Shown here piece by piece: positions 33,810 through 42,850 of a stretch of DNA of 64,000 bases (within the stretch, counting starts at the first letter, position 1; the number at the start of each line of letters is the position of its first letter). The position numbers and the translations under genes were made by a program. Under the pieces are notes generated by a model. The model saw nothing but the letters and a program-made list of their open reading frames with translations. It had not been told where the DNA came from and did not search any database. The DNA comes from Burkholderia pyrrocinia. Lineage in GTDB: Bacteria; Pseudomonadota; Gammaproteobacteria; Burkholderiales; Burkholderiaceae. The stretch is taken from the NCBI RefSeq assembly GCF_001028665.1, contig NZ_CP011504.1:2666001-2730000 (forward strand), in the 5' to 3' direction.

Positions 33810-34085
33810 TCAGCGGCCCGATGTTTCAGCTTCGATACGACCTTCTTCCCACAGTGCCCAGAAACGGCTGCCGGCGCGATACGGATTCGCGCGCCGCGCG
33901 CCGTGATCGGTGACGCCCTGGCGAAACGCGCCGTACAACGTCAGCGGCGGATTGTCGACGCAAGCGGCTTCACGCGCGGCCGGCATGCGGCGATCGGAAA
34001 CGAGCCGCCGGATCAGCGATGCGCCGTCGATCACGGCCTGTTCGTCGATGGTTTCGCTGCGGCTGAGGACTTCGACGGTATTCAT
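33810..34085 (-). CDS. Small conserved hypothetical protein
   Basis: A 91-residue protein starting MNTVEVLSRSETIDEQAVID, then ASLIRRLVSDRRMPAAREAA and NPPLTLYGAFRQGVTDHGAR, ending in RFWALWEEGRIEAETSGR. The ATG at 34085 has GGGAGACCCAAC before it. The central region is mixed alpha/beta with no signal or membrane segment, so it is probably cytoplasmic. The well-placed ribosome binding site and balanced composition support a real gene. No family recognised. Confidence 0.6.
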   Translation of the reverse strand: MNTVEVLSRSETIDEQAVIDGASLIRRLVSDRRMPAAREAACVDNPPLTLYGAFRQGVTDHGARRANPYRAGSRFWALWEEGRIEAETSGR

Positions 34086-34342
34086 GTTGGGTCTCCCGGA
34101 CAACCTGTTTTCCTGTCAGGGAGCAATAAGAGTGCCAGCCTCGAAAAGCCTTGCGCTGCATCGATCGTGCAGGCTTCTGCGGTCAATGTGACGGGTGGCG
34201 AACGCCGATGTTACGGAACACGTCACGTGACACGCGAGCGCAGGCGGGACGTGCGAACACGCAAAGCGTTTCGGAAGTGAATCGTCGGGAGGATGAGGCC
34301 GGTAGTGGAAACGAGGATGAGCGGGCCGCGCGCACCGCCAGG

Positions 34343-35893
34343 TCAGTTCGCGGCGGCTGGTGCCACGCGGCGGCTGCCGCTCGAATAGAAGCGGTAGATG
34401 CCCTTGCCGCCCGACTTCGCGTCGTACAGCGCGCTGTCGGCCTGACGGATCAGCTCGTCGGGGGAGCCGTGCCCGTCGTCGAGCGCGATGCCGATGCTGA
34501 TGCCGAGGCTGACGGTCTCGCCGATCGACAGCGTGTACGGCGCCGAGATCTGCCGGATGATCCGCGCGGCGAGGAGCGAACACGCGTGCATCGTCGTGTC
34601 GTCGATCGCGACGACGAATTCGTCGCCGCCGATGCGCGCCGCAAGCTCGCCGGGCGGCAGCGTCTTGCCGAGCCGCGCGGCGACCTGCGTGAGCACCTCG
34701 TCGCCGGACTGGTGGCCGAAGTGGTCGTTGATCGCCTTGAAGCCGTCGAGGTCGAGATACATGACGGCGAGCGAGGGGCCCGGCAGGCGCGGCCGGTGCG
34801 CGAGCATCCGCTTGAGCTGGGCATGCAGTTCGTGGCGGTTCGGCAAACCCGTCAGCGCGTCGTGCCGCGCGAGATGCCGGATGTGCTGCTCGGTCTGGCG
34901 GCGCGTGGTGACGTCCTCGACGATGATCACCGCGTTGCCGTCCGGCACGCGGTGGCGCGTCAGTTCGAGCTGGCGGCCGTCGGCGAGCACGATGTCGAAC
35001 GGCTCGGGTTCGTCGCGGGTCAGCCAGACATCGCACTGCGCGGCGAGACCGGCGTCGCCGGAATCGGACATCGCGTTCGCACCGAGCGCCGCGACGACGT
35101 CGGCCAGCGGCGTATCGAGCATGATCTCGCGCGGCGAGCCGAACAGCTGCGCGGTGCGGCGGTTCGCGACGGTCACGCGGGTCTCGCTGTCGATCATGCA
35201 CAGGCCGTGCGGCATGTAGGTGAGGGCGGCGTCGAAGCGCGCGACGAGTTCGGCGTTGCGCTGGCGCGCGGCGATCAGTGCGACGAGCACGCGGTAATGG
35301 CGCTGGACGACCGTGCGCATGGCCGCGAGATAGATCGCGAGCGGCGGCAGCAGCAGCCACGCGCCCGGCCGGTCGGCCAGCAATGCGCCGACGCCGATCG
35401 GCAGCACGCCGAGCGTGACCTGCGTCATCGCGAGCCGCGGCAGCGCCGAATTGCGCGATGCGATCCCGCCGAACACGCCGCCCGCCACCATCACCGACAG
35501 CGTGCCGAGCTCGACGTCGACGGCGTCCACGCAGCCCATCACGCCGAGGCCGAGCACGAAGCATGCGGCGAGCGACACGGGCGCATAGCGCCTCGCCCAG
35601 AATTCGGCGCGATCGTCGCCGGCGTCGCGGCGCACGATGTAGGCGCGCGCGATCGCGAGCCGGGTGACGAGCAGGCCGACGTCGACGATCAACCACACGA
35701 GACACCAGAGTTGCTGCAGCCGGATCAGCGCGACGGCCGCGACGAAGCCGCTCGCGAGCCCCGACATCGCCATCGGGCGAATATCCTCGAACAGCGTGAC
35801 CAGCATCGACGGGCGCAGCGCCGCCGTGACACTGTAATTGCCGGAGGAGGGAGTGGCGAGAACGGAGTTCAGGAGAGATGCCCTGACTGCCAT
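34343..35893 (-). CDS. Membrane diguanylate cyclase with PAS domain
   Basis: A 516-residue protein. About six hydrophobic helices fill residues 40-210 (SGLASGFVAAVALIRL, LWCLVWLIVDVGLLV and others). A PAS domain follows (FDAALTYMPHGLCMIDSETR), then a GGDEF domain with ARIGGDEFVVAI. The RxxD inhibitory site five residues upstream of GGDEF is absent (PPGE instead), so product feedback by c-di-GMP is not expected. It makes c-di-GMP at the membrane in response to an unknown input. ATG 35893 has GAGGT nine bases upstream; the frame is open for another 116 codons but loses coding quality. Confidence 0.88.
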   Translation of the reverse strand: MAVRASLLNSVLATPSSGNYSVTAALRPSMLVTLFEDIRPMAMSGLASGFVAAVALIRLQQLWCLVWLIVDVGLLVTRLAIARAYIVRRDAGDDRAEFWARRYAPVSLAACFVLGLGVMGCVDAVDVELGTLSVMVAGGVFGGIASRNSALPRLAMTQVTLGVLPIGVGALLADRPGAWLLLPPLAIYLAAMRTVVQRHYRVLVALIAARQRNAELVARFDAALTYMPHGLCMIDSETRVTVANRRTAQLFGSPREIMLDTPLADVVAALGANAMSDSGDAGLAAQCDVWLTRDEPEPFDIVLADGRQLELTRHRVPDGNAVIIVEDVTTRRQTEQHIRHLARHDALTGLPNRHELHAQLKRMLAHRPRLPGPSLAVMYLDLDGFKAINDHFGHQSGDEVLTQVAARLGKTLPPGELAARIGGDEFVVAIDDTTMHACSLLAARIIRQISAPYTLSIGETVSLGISIGIALDDGHGSPDELIRQADSALYDAKSGGKGIYRFYSSGSRRVAPAAAN

Positions 35894-36427
35894 GGATTTT
35901 GACCTCGACACGATGGGCGCGATGGCTGGCGGCGCCCGCACGGCACGTGGCGGGAGCACCGGCAAGCCGGATACGCGCGACATTACCATGAAACACGGGC
36001 GGCGCGGGATGCCCGGGCGCATCGCAGAGGCAGTCCGTCGACACTGGACATCGCGCCGGCCGCTAGTCGTAAACCACGCCTGCGAAATTGTTGCGCATTC
36101 GACGGCGCGGAGGCAGCATCGTTGCGAACGGAACAATGTGCGGCGGCCGACCGGAGACCGGCCGCGATGCGTGGCGCGCTTGCCCGTCGGCAGATGCCGA
36201 TGCCGGCCGAAGCCGGTGCGACGGGAGGCAAACGCGCTCAAATCGCCGACGCATTGTGCGCGCGACCGTCTGCCGCAGCCCGTATGAATTGCGTTATAAG
36301 AAATTCAATAAGTATTTCATGCGAGAAATACTATAGGCGATATATCAAAAACAATGCCAGAATGCGCGCCGCTCCGAACGCCGCGACACCCGATCGCCGT
36401 CCGAGCCGCATCAGGAGGTTCCCCCAC
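35894..36427. other. Divergent promoter region, GGDEF gene and oxidoreductase operon
   Basis: About 530 bases. The right half is AT-rich (36290-36350) and holds a TATTTC-N6-GAAATA palindrome, the likely control site of the molybdenum oxidoreductase operon. AGGAGGTT at 36413-36420 is that operon's ribosome binding site. No gene was found. Confidence 0.6.
36311..36332. promoter_or_regulatory. Palindrome upstream of the aldehyde oxidoreductase operon
   Basis: AGTATTTC-N6-GAAATACT is a perfect 8-bp inverted repeat. Its core TATTTC-N6-GAAATA is the same pattern as the two operators of the hydrolase-MarR operon at 22091-22138. It sits about 95 bases before the first gene in a promoter-like AT-rich patch. 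Confidence 0.65.
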
Positions 36428-39319
36428 ATGAAAAACCACGGCCTGTCACGGCGGGGTTTTCTGAAAGCCAGCGTGCTGGCGGGCGTCGCAGTGTATGTCG
36501 CGCCCCTGGGCAGCCGCGCATTCGCGGCGCTCTTCGAAGAAAAACTCCTCACCCCCGTCAAATGGGATAGCGTCACCGGCATCCCCCAATTCCGCATCGA
36601 CGGCATCGCGAAGGTCACGGGCGCGAAAGTGTTCGCCCGCGACGTCCGCGCGGCCGACATGCCGCACTGGCCACAGCAGCAGTCGCATGCGCTGATCCTG
36701 CGCGTCACGCAGGCCGACCGCACCTACGAAGGCTTCGACCTGTCGCTGCTCGGCGACGACCTGAAGCCGGACCGCGTGGTCACGGCCGACGATCTCGCGC
36801 GCGACGGCGTTGCGTTCCCGGCGTTCTACGGCGACGACATGCTGCTGCCGGCCGGCAAGACGCCCGCGTATCTCGGCCACGCGGTCGCGATCCTGATCTA
36901 TCACGACTTCGCGCGCTTCCGCTTCGCGAAGAACGCACTCAAGTTCCGCGACGACGTGATCCGCTACGGCGCGGTCACGGGCCCGCTCGAGCGCGATCCG
37001 TGGGGCACCTTCCGCTACGTGCGCGTGGGCGGCAAGACGGCCTACGACGACGACGTCTATTCGAGCCTGAAGGACGCGCCGATCTTCCCGAGCATGATGC
37101 GCAAGCACCTGCCGGTCTGGCCGGACGGCAAGGAGCACGGCAAGCTCGACGAGCAGGGCATGTTCCTCGCCGGGCAGATCGCCAGCGAGCTCGATCATCC
37201 GTCCGCCGACTGGCTCGTGTTCGATCGCGAGTACAACACGCAGTCGGTCGATACGGCCGCGCTCGAACCCGACAACGCGAACTGCTGGTACGACGCCGCG
37301 ACGCAGTCGCTGCACCTCGTCGTGCCGACGCAGTCGCCGCTCGAAGTGGCGGAGAACGCGGCCGCGATGGTCGCGAAATGCCGCTTCCCGGTGAAGAAGC
37401 TGTTCGTGCATCCGTGCTACACGGTCGGCTACGGTTCGAAGGATCACTTCAACGTGCCGTTCTACGGGCTCGTCTGCGCGCTGTACGCGGACGGGCGCCC
37501 GGTGCGTTTCGCGAACGACCGCTACGAGCAGTTCCAGACGTCGCTGAAGCGTCACGCGTTCAAGATGCACTACCGGATCGCGGTCGACCGCAACACGGGC
37601 CTGCTGCAGTCGTTCAAGGGCAACTTCGAGGCGAACGGCGGCGGGCGCATGAACTTCTCGCCGTCGGTGGCGATGGTCGGCGCAACGGCCGCGCAATCGA
37701 TCTACTACTTCCCGAAGAGCGACCTCGCGGCGGTGGCGATCGCATCGCGCGCGATCGACGCCGGTTCTGCACGCGGCTACGGCACGCTGCAGAGCATGGC
37801 CGCGACCGAGATGGCGGTCGACGAGATCGCCGCGCAGCTGAACCTCGACCCGATCGATTTCCGGCTGCGCAATGCGCTGCGTTCGGGGATGAAGAACACG
37901 CAGGGTGCGATTCCCGCCGGCGCGCTGCGCGTCGACGAAGTGCTGGAGCGCGCGAAGCAGCATCCGCTGTGGACGCGCCGCGCCGCGCGCAAGGCCGAAT
38001 TCGAGGCCGCGAACCCGGGCAGGCGCTACGGCGTCGGCTTCGCCTGCGTGCAGAAGGATTTCGGCACGGGTGCGGAAGCGTCGTTCGCGAAGGTCGAGTT
38101 CGACGAGCACGGCAAGGTGTCGCTGCAGCACACGGCTGCCGAGATCGGCACGGGGATGTCGACGTCACAGGCCATAGCGGTCGCGAAGTGGCTCGGCCGT
38201 CCGGCGACGGACGTGCGCGTCGCCGTGACCGAGTGGCCGGACCTGCCGATCGAGACGAGCGGCGATCCGTACATCATGTCGCAGGCCGACCAGGATCGGC
38301 TGAGCGCGAACCCGCGCTGGTCGCCGAACTATGCGTCGCCGTCGAGCGCGACGAATTCGGCGTACTACTTCACGCACAGTACGCGCGAAGCCGCGCGCGC
38401 GGTGTTCCGCTACGGGCTGTGGCCGGCCGCGATGTCGATCTGGACGCGCGGCCTCGGCGGCGGCCAGGCCGCGCCGTACACGATCCGCATCGAGGACGCG
38501 CGCTGGGTCGACGGCAAGCTGACCGCCGACGGCCTCGAGCCGCTGACGTTCGAACAGCTCGCGAAGCAGGCGCATGCGCTCGGCCTGCCGACCGGCGCCG
38601 TCGTGCACGTATTCAACCGCTGGCAATGGACCGACGCCGAGTTCGACGTGGGCGGCACGGTCGAACGCCTGCCGATCGACGGGCTGTCGCTGCGCGTCGG
38701 CGCGCCGAAGACGGGCGACAACACGGGCGACGGCAGCGGCCCGGTGCCGGGCACCGCCGCGCCGGCCGGCGCGATCGCGATGCGCGGCACGCTGCCGCCG
38801 ACCGCGAACGGCTATCGCGTGCTCGACCGCAAGCGCGTGTTCATTCCGCCGACGAGCCGCAACAACGCGGCCGTCACGTACTACACGGCCGTCGGCACGC
38901 TCGTCGAGCTGGCCGTGCACGAAGCGACCGGCAAGGTCGAACTGCTCACGCACCACTCGATCATGGAATGCGGCAACCAGATCTCGCCGCAGCTCGTGTC
39001 GGGCCAGTTGCAGGGCGGCCTCGCGATGGGCATCGGCCATGCGCTGCATGAATACCTGCCGCTCTACGAGGACGGCCCCGGCAACGGCACGTGGAACTTC
39101 AACCGCTACCAGCTGCCGCGCGCGTCCGACGTCGCCGTGTGGTCGCAGACGGGCGACATCCTGCCGCCGCTGTCCGAGACCGATCCGCCGAAGGGCGTCG
39201 CCGAAGTGGTGATGATCCCCGTCGTCGGCGCGATCGTGAACGGCATCGCGCACGCGATCGGCCATCGTTTCACCGACCTGCCGGTGACCCCGCAAAAGAT
39301 TCAGGAGGTGCTCGCATGA
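36428..39319 (+). CDS. Periplasmic molybdopterin subunit of aldehyde/isoquinoline-type oxidoreductase
   Basis: Large subunit (963 residues) of a xanthine-oxidase-family enzyme. A Tat signal (SRRGFLKASVLAGVAVYVAP) sends it folded to the periplasm. Two Ald_Xan_dh-type halves follow. The N-terminal half has IDGIAKVTGAKVFARDV, and the central region has RGYGTLQSMAATEMAVDEIA. The C-terminal segment GVAEVVMIPVVGAIVN holds the catalytic Glu of the family (GVGE position). This is IorB/AldH arrangement: hydroxylation of an aldehyde or N-heterocycle using water. The strong AGGAGGTT ribosome binding site and ATG 36428 set the start. It overlaps the iron-sulfur subunit gene by 4 bp. Confidence 0.9.
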   Translation: MKNHGLSRRGFLKASVLAGVAVYVAPLGSRAFAALFEEKLLTPVKWDSVTGIPQFRIDGIAKVTGAKVFARDVRAADMPHWPQQQSHALILRVTQADRTYEGFDLSLLGDDLKPDRVVTADDLARDGVAFPAFYGDDMLLPAGKTPAYLGHAVAILIYHDFARFRFAKNALKFRDDVIRYGAVTGPLERDPWGTFRYVRVGGKTAYDDDVYSSLKDAPIFPSMMRKHLPVWPDGKEHGKLDEQGMFLAGQIASELDHPSADWLVFDREYNTQSVDTAALEPDNANCWYDAATQSLHLVVPTQSPLEVAENAAAMVAKCRFPVKKLFVHPCYTVGYGSKDHFNVPFYGLVCALYADGRPVRFANDRYEQFQTSLKRHAFKMHYRIAVDRNTGLLQSFKGNFEANGGGRMNFSPSVAMVGATAAQSIYYFPKSDLAAVAIASRAIDAGSARGYGTLQSMAATEMAVDEIAAQLNLDPIDFRLRNALRSGMKNTQGAIPAGALRVDEVLERAKQHPLWTRRAARKAEFEAANPGRRYGVGFACVQKDFGTGAEASFAKVEFDEHGKVSLQHTAAEIGTGMSTSQAIAVAKWLGRPATDVRVAVTEWPDLPIETSGDPYIMSQADQDRLSANPRWSPNYASPSSATNSAYYFTHSTREAARAVFRYGLWPAAMSIWTRGLGGGQAAPYTIRIEDARWVDGKLTADGLEPLTFEQLAKQAHALGLPTGAVVHVFNRWQWTDAEFDVGGTVERLPIDGLSLRVGAPKTGDNTGDGSGPVPGTAAPAGAIAMRGTLPPTANGYRVLDRKRVFIPPTSRNNAAVTYYTAVGTLVELAVHEATGKVELLTHHSIMECGNQISPQLVSGQLQGGLAMGIGHALHEYLPLYEDGPGNGTWNFNRYQLPRASDVAVWSQTGDILPPLSETDPPKGVAEVVMIPVVGAIVNGIAHAIGHRFTDLPVTPQKIQEVLA

Positions 39320-40002
39320 CGACCGCCCAAACCGCGGCTTCGGCCGCGAGCGCCAGCGCGGCTGCGACCGGGGCTGCCGCGCCGACCGCGGCTTCGGCCG
39401 CACCGGCGTCCGCCCCGGCTGCTGCGCCGGCCGCCGTCGAGCGTCCGCTCGTCCGGTTCCAGCAGAAGCCGCTGTCGGTCAAGATCAACGGCAAGTCCGT
39501 CGGCCCGATGCAGGTGCCCGAAGGGCTGATGATGATCGAGTTCCTGCACGAGTACGCAGGCCTCACCGGCTCGCGGCTCGGCTGCGGGCAGGGCGTCTGC
39601 CATGCATGCGTCGTGATCGTCGACAAGCCGGACGGCACGAGCGAGGAAATGCGCACCTGCATCACCGGTGCGCACTTCTTCCACGGCCGTTCGATCCGCA
39701 CGATCGAAGGCCACGCGAAGCGCAACGACGGGGGCGAAGTGGTCGAGCTGTCGCCGATCCAGCAGAAGTTCCTCGAGCACTTCAGCTTCCAGTGCGGCTA
39801 CTGCACGCCGGGCTTCGTCAATGCGGCGACCGTGCTGATCGAACGCCTGAAGCGCGAGCCGGTCGCGAAGGCCGACGTCGAACGCACGATCACCGACGCG
39901 CTCGACGCGCATATCTGCCGCTGCACGGGCTACGTCCGCTACTACGAAGCCGTGAAGGACGTGGTGCTGACGACGCCGGGACTCGTGAAGGACGCCGCAT
40001 GA
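39316..40002 (+). CDS. [2Fe-2S] subunit of the aldehyde/isoquinoline-type oxidoreductase
   Basis: A 228-residue iron-sulfur protein. An Ala/Pro-rich extension of about 45 residues precedes the plant-ferredoxin domain with GCGQGVCHACVV and a fourth Cys in MRTCITGA. The second, helical [2Fe-2S] domain has CGYCTPGF and CRCTGYVRYYEA. It passes electrons from the molybdenum centre to the cytochrome. ATG 39316 overlaps the previous stop (ATGA). No signal peptide is visible: it is probably carried out by the Tat signal of the large subunit. The Ala-rich N-terminal stretch is longer than usual. Confidence 0.92.
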   Translation: MTTAQTAASAASASAAATGAAAPTAASAAPASAPAAAPAAVERPLVRFQQKPLSVKINGKSVGPMQVPEGLMMIEFLHEYAGLTGSRLGCGQGVCHACVVIVDKPDGTSEEMRTCITGAHFFHGRSIRTIEGHAKRNDGGEVVELSPIQQKFLEHFSFQCGYCTPGFVNAATVLIERLKREPVAKADVERTITDALDAHICRCTGYVRYYEAVKDVVLTTPGLVKDAA

Positions 40003-41258
40003 AACGCACATTCGCCCATCGTGTCGCGCGGGCCGCGGGCCTGCCCGCGCTCGCGGCGGCCTGCGCGCTGCTGCTCGCCGCCTGCGGCGGCCATGACGCG
40101 CCGGCGTCGAACGCGGCATCCGGCGCGCCCGGCGCCGATCAGGTCGCGCGTGGCCGTTATCTCGTCAAGGCCGCCGACTGCGCGGCGTGCCACACCGCGA
40201 AGGACGGCGCGCCGTTCGCCGGCGGCGCGAAGCTCGATTCGCCGTACGGCACGTTCTACGGCTCGAACATCACGCCCGACAAGGATCACGGGATCGGCAG
40301 CTGGAGCGCGGACGACTTCTACGCCGCGCTGCACGACGGCAAGGCGCCCGGTAAGCGGCTGTATCCGTCGATGCCGTACACGTCGTACCGGCAGCTCACG
40401 CGTGCCGATACCGACGCGATGTACGCGTACCTGATGACGGTCAAGCCGGTCGCGCAGGAGAACCGCGCGCACGAACTGAAGTTCCCGTACAACCTGCGCT
40501 TCGGCATGGCCGTGTGGGATCTGTTCTTCCTGAAGGACAGCCTGCCGGACGCGTCGGCCGGGCAATCCGCCGACTGGCAGCGCGGCCGTTATCTCGCGAA
40601 CGCGCTCGGCCACTGCGCGGAATGCCACACGCCGCGTACGTTCACGGGCCAGCTCGACAGCGCAAAGCCGCTCGCGGGCGCCGCGCTCGGCCGCGTGGCC
40701 GCGCCGGACATCACGCCGGCCGGCCTCGCCGCGCGCGGCTGGACGGGCACCGACCTGCAGACGTTCTTCGGCGTAGGCATCGCGCCGCAAGGCTCGGCGT
40801 TCGGCGAGATGTATCCGGTCGTGCACCTGAGCACGCAGACCCTGACGAAGGACGACCTGCGCGCGCTGTCCGTGTACCTGCTCGGCGATACGCCGCCCGC
40901 GCCGCAACCGGTGAAGCCGGTGTCGGCCGATGCCGCGCAGCTCGCGGCCGGCCGCTCGGTGTATCTCGCGGTGTGCGCGGGCTGTCACGGCTTCAACGGC
41001 GAAGGCAAGCCGCACGTCGCGGTGCCGATGAACGGCAACTCGACGGTGCGCCAGGGCGATCCGCGCAACCTGCTGGTCGCGATGCTCGACGGCATCGAAG
41101 AGCAGAAGTTTGCCGGTTTCGAAAACCTGCAGCCGATGCCGGGTTTCGCGTACACGCTGAGCGACAACGAACTCGCCCAGCTCGCGAACTACCTGCGCGC
41201 GACGTGGGGCGGCCAGCCCGCGAGCGTCACGCCGGCCGACGTGAAGGCGATGCGTTAA
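39999..41258 (+). CDS. Tri-haem cytochrome c lipoprotein, electron acceptor subunit
   Basis: A 419-residue cytochrome of the alcohol/aldehyde dehydrogenase type. The lipoprotein signal ends in LLLAAC with Cys29. Three haem c sites follow: CAACH, CAECH and CAGCH, each at the head of a class I cytochrome domain. It is anchored to the periplasmic face of the membrane and takes electrons from the Mo/Fe-S subunits to the quinone pool or oxidase. The gene overlaps the iron-sulfur subunit by 4 bp, so the three genes form one tightly coupled operon. Confidence 0.92.
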   Translation: MKRTFAHRVARAAGLPALAAACALLLAACGGHDAPASNAASGAPGADQVARGRYLVKAADCAACHTAKDGAPFAGGAKLDSPYGTFYGSNITPDKDHGIGSWSADDFYAALHDGKAPGKRLYPSMPYTSYRQLTRADTDAMYAYLMTVKPVAQENRAHELKFPYNLRFGMAVWDLFFLKDSLPDASAGQSADWQRGRYLANALGHCAECHTPRTFTGQLDSAKPLAGAALGRVAAPDITPAGLAARGWTGTDLQTFFGVGIAPQGSAFGEMYPVVHLSTQTLTKDDLRALSVYLLGDTPPAPQPVKPVSADAAQLAAGRSVYLAVCAGCHGFNGEGKPHVAVPMNGNSTVRQGDPRNLLVAMLDGIEEQKFAGFENLQPMPGFAYTLSDNELAQLANYLRATWGGQPASVTPADVKAMR

Positions 41259-41285
41259 GTCCAGGTCGTGCCGCAGGGCGGGGCG

Positions 41286-41324
41286 TCGCGCGCGATCCAG
41301 CCGGTTTCCGGTGATCGCGCGCGA
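41286..41324. terminator. Strong hairpin between convergent genes
   Basis: A perfect 12-bp stem (41286-41297 with 41313-41324) around a 15-base loop lies 27 bases after the cytochrome stop and 30 bases from the stop of the opposing lipoprotein gene. It can terminate transcription from both directions. Confidence 0.65.
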
Positions 41325-41353
41325 TGCGTCGCCCGACTTCTTGCGGTGGTTCG

Positions 41354-41527
41354 TCAGTAGCCGCCGCCACCTCCGCCACCACCACCTCCGCTGCCTCCTG
41401 ACCCGCCGCCGCCGTACCGGCTCATGCCGGGCCCTTGTGAAGCGCCGCCGCTCGACGGTGTACATCCCGTCGACAGCACAAGCATCAGCGCCGCGATCAG
41501 CGCCGCGGCCAACGTTGCCGATTTCAT
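41354..41527 (-). CDS. Small lipoprotein with poly-glycine tail
   Basis: A 57-residue protein with a lipoprotein signal (MKSATLAAALIAALMLVLST, then GC) giving acylated Cys22. The mature part is Ser/Gly-rich and ends in a run of glycines interrupted by two Ser and closed by Tyr. AAGGAG lies 7 bases before ATG 41527. Similar Gly-rich small lipoproteins occur in Burkholderia without known function; a flexible surface or wall-associated role is only a guess. Confidence 0.75.
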   Translation of the reverse strand: MKSATLAAALIAALMLVLSTGCTPSSGGASQGPGMSRYGGGGSGGSGGGGGGGGGGY

Positions 41528-41732
41528 TGCAATCTCCTTGCAGCGCGCAGGCCGCAGGACAGGCCGGTTCGCGTGAACCGCACGTCTGCGCGATGAAGAA
41601 ACGGATCGGGCGGGCCGCTTATTCCATGCTTTTTGCGTATCGTCGCGCACGATGGTGCCGGATCGGATCCGCCGCGCGGTGCCTTGGTACACTCCAGCAC
41701 GCCGCCATTCCGATTCCGAATAAAAACCATGA

Positions 41733-42206
41733 GTGCCACTCTCGAGCGCCCTTCGCGCAAACCGTTGCGTGCGTGCGTCCGGCCGTGCCGTGTTCGGCTG
41801 CCTGACATTTGCCGTCGGCGGCCCGCTGGTCGCGTCGCTCGTCTGGCCGGCCGTGATGCTGATCGCGTGGACGTTGATCGACGGTCCGTCATGGGACGAA
41901 CTGAAAATCAGCGCCGGCATGGTGCCGCTGATCTTCTTTGCGTCGTTCCTGTTCGGCTACTTCCTGCCCGCAATGGTGACCGGCGGCATCATGGGGGCGC
42001 TCGGCACGCGCATCCGGCGCCGCTGGTTCGTGTTGCTGGGCGTGATCGTGGGCGCCGGCACGATGGTCGGTTATGTGCTGCTCCAGACCTGGCTGATCAA
42101 GGCGGACAAGGTGGGCGATATCAACGCGATCGCCACGCTCGATGCGATCGTCACGTCGGCCGTGATGTCGCACTGGCTGCATCGGCGGCTCGAACGCCGG
42201 CGATGA
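41733..42206 (+). CDS. Small inner-membrane hypothetical protein
   Basis: A 157-residue protein with four hydrophobic helices (FGCLTFAVGGPLVASLVWPA, VPLIFFASFLFGYFLPAMVT, FVLLGVIVGAGTMVGYVLLQ and a last partial one) and a basic C-terminus (HRRLERRR). The frame has no ATG before the helices; it starts at GTG 41733. An ATG at 41729 lies in another frame and would read MSATLERPSRKPLRACV. Either the GTG is used or a frameshift around 41780 separates the true N-terminus. No ribosome binding site precedes either. No family recognised. Confidence 0.6.
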   Translation: MPLSSALRANRCVRASGRAVFGCLTFAVGGPLVASLVWPAVMLIAWTLIDGPSWDELKISAGMVPLIFFASFLFGYFLPAMVTGGIMGALGTRIRRRWFVLLGVIVGAGTMVGYVLLQTWLIKADKVGDINAIATLDAIVTSAVMSHWLHRRLERRR

Positions 42207-42358
42207 GCAAAAGGTGCCGCGCATCGGGCGCATGACCGGCGACGCGCATGAACCTCGCGAGCCGAATGGCACCGCCCGGCCGCGACTGCGGCCCGCGGCC
42301 CGCTACGCATGTCCGATGCTTTCCTTTACGCGGATGCCGCCGTCGCGGCGATGTCCGC

Positions 42359-42850
42359 TCAACGATAGACGAGATCGGCGCGGCGGTTCTGCGCCCACGA
42401 ATCCTCGTCGTGGCCGAGCGCGACCGGCTTTTCCTTGCCGAGGCTGACCGCTTCGAGTTGCGTGCCCGGCACGCCGAGCGTTTCGAGTGCGCTCAACACG
42501 GCTTGCGAACGGCGTTGGCCGAGCGCGAGGTTGTATTCGGACGTGCCGCGTTCGTCGGTGTTGCCCTGGATCAGCACGCGCCGCGACGGATGGCTGCGCA
42601 GGTAGCCGGCGTGCGCCTGCAGCAGCGACTCGTATTCGGGCTTCACGGAGTACGCGTCGAAATCGAAGTAGATGCTGCGCTTCGCGAGCGGGCTGTTCGG
42701 ATTGTCGAGATCGTCGGCCGTCACCGTTGCGACGGCTTCGCTCGATGGCGTCGGCTCCATGCCGGCATTCTCGGGTGTCTTCGCCGCGTGATGGCAACCG
42801 GCCAGCAGTGCGACGGCTGCCAGGACCGCAAATCGGTTCGTTTTGCTCAT
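42359..42850 (-). CDS. pal: Pal-like OmpA-family lipoprotein
   Basis: Outer membrane lipoprotein of 163 residues. The lipobox is LLAGC (Cys19), followed by a short linker and an OmpA/Pal domain with SIYFDFDAYSVKPEYE, IQGNTDERGTSEYNLALGQR (peptidoglycan binding) and VSLGKEKPVALGHDEDSW. It binds diaminopimelate in peptidoglycan. The housekeeping pal belongs to a tol-pal cluster; here no tol genes are adjacent, so this is probably a second Pal-type protein. GGAGA lies 6 bases before ATG 42850. A 17-bp palindrome lies about 155 bases upstream. Confidence 0.88.
   Translation of the reverse strand: MSKTNRFAVLAAVALLAGCHHAAKTPENAGMEPTPSSEAVATVTADDLDNPNSPLAKRSIYFDFDAYSVKPEYESLLQAHAGYLRSHPSRRVLIQGNTDERGTSEYNLALGQRRSQAVLSALETLGVPGTQLEAVSLGKEKPVALGHDEDSWAQNRRADLVYR

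Noticed and set aside
36122..36427. Upstream extension of the molybdopterin subunit frame
   Set aside because: It would place 100 residues before the Tat signal. The strong AGGAGGTT at 36413 sets the start at 36428.
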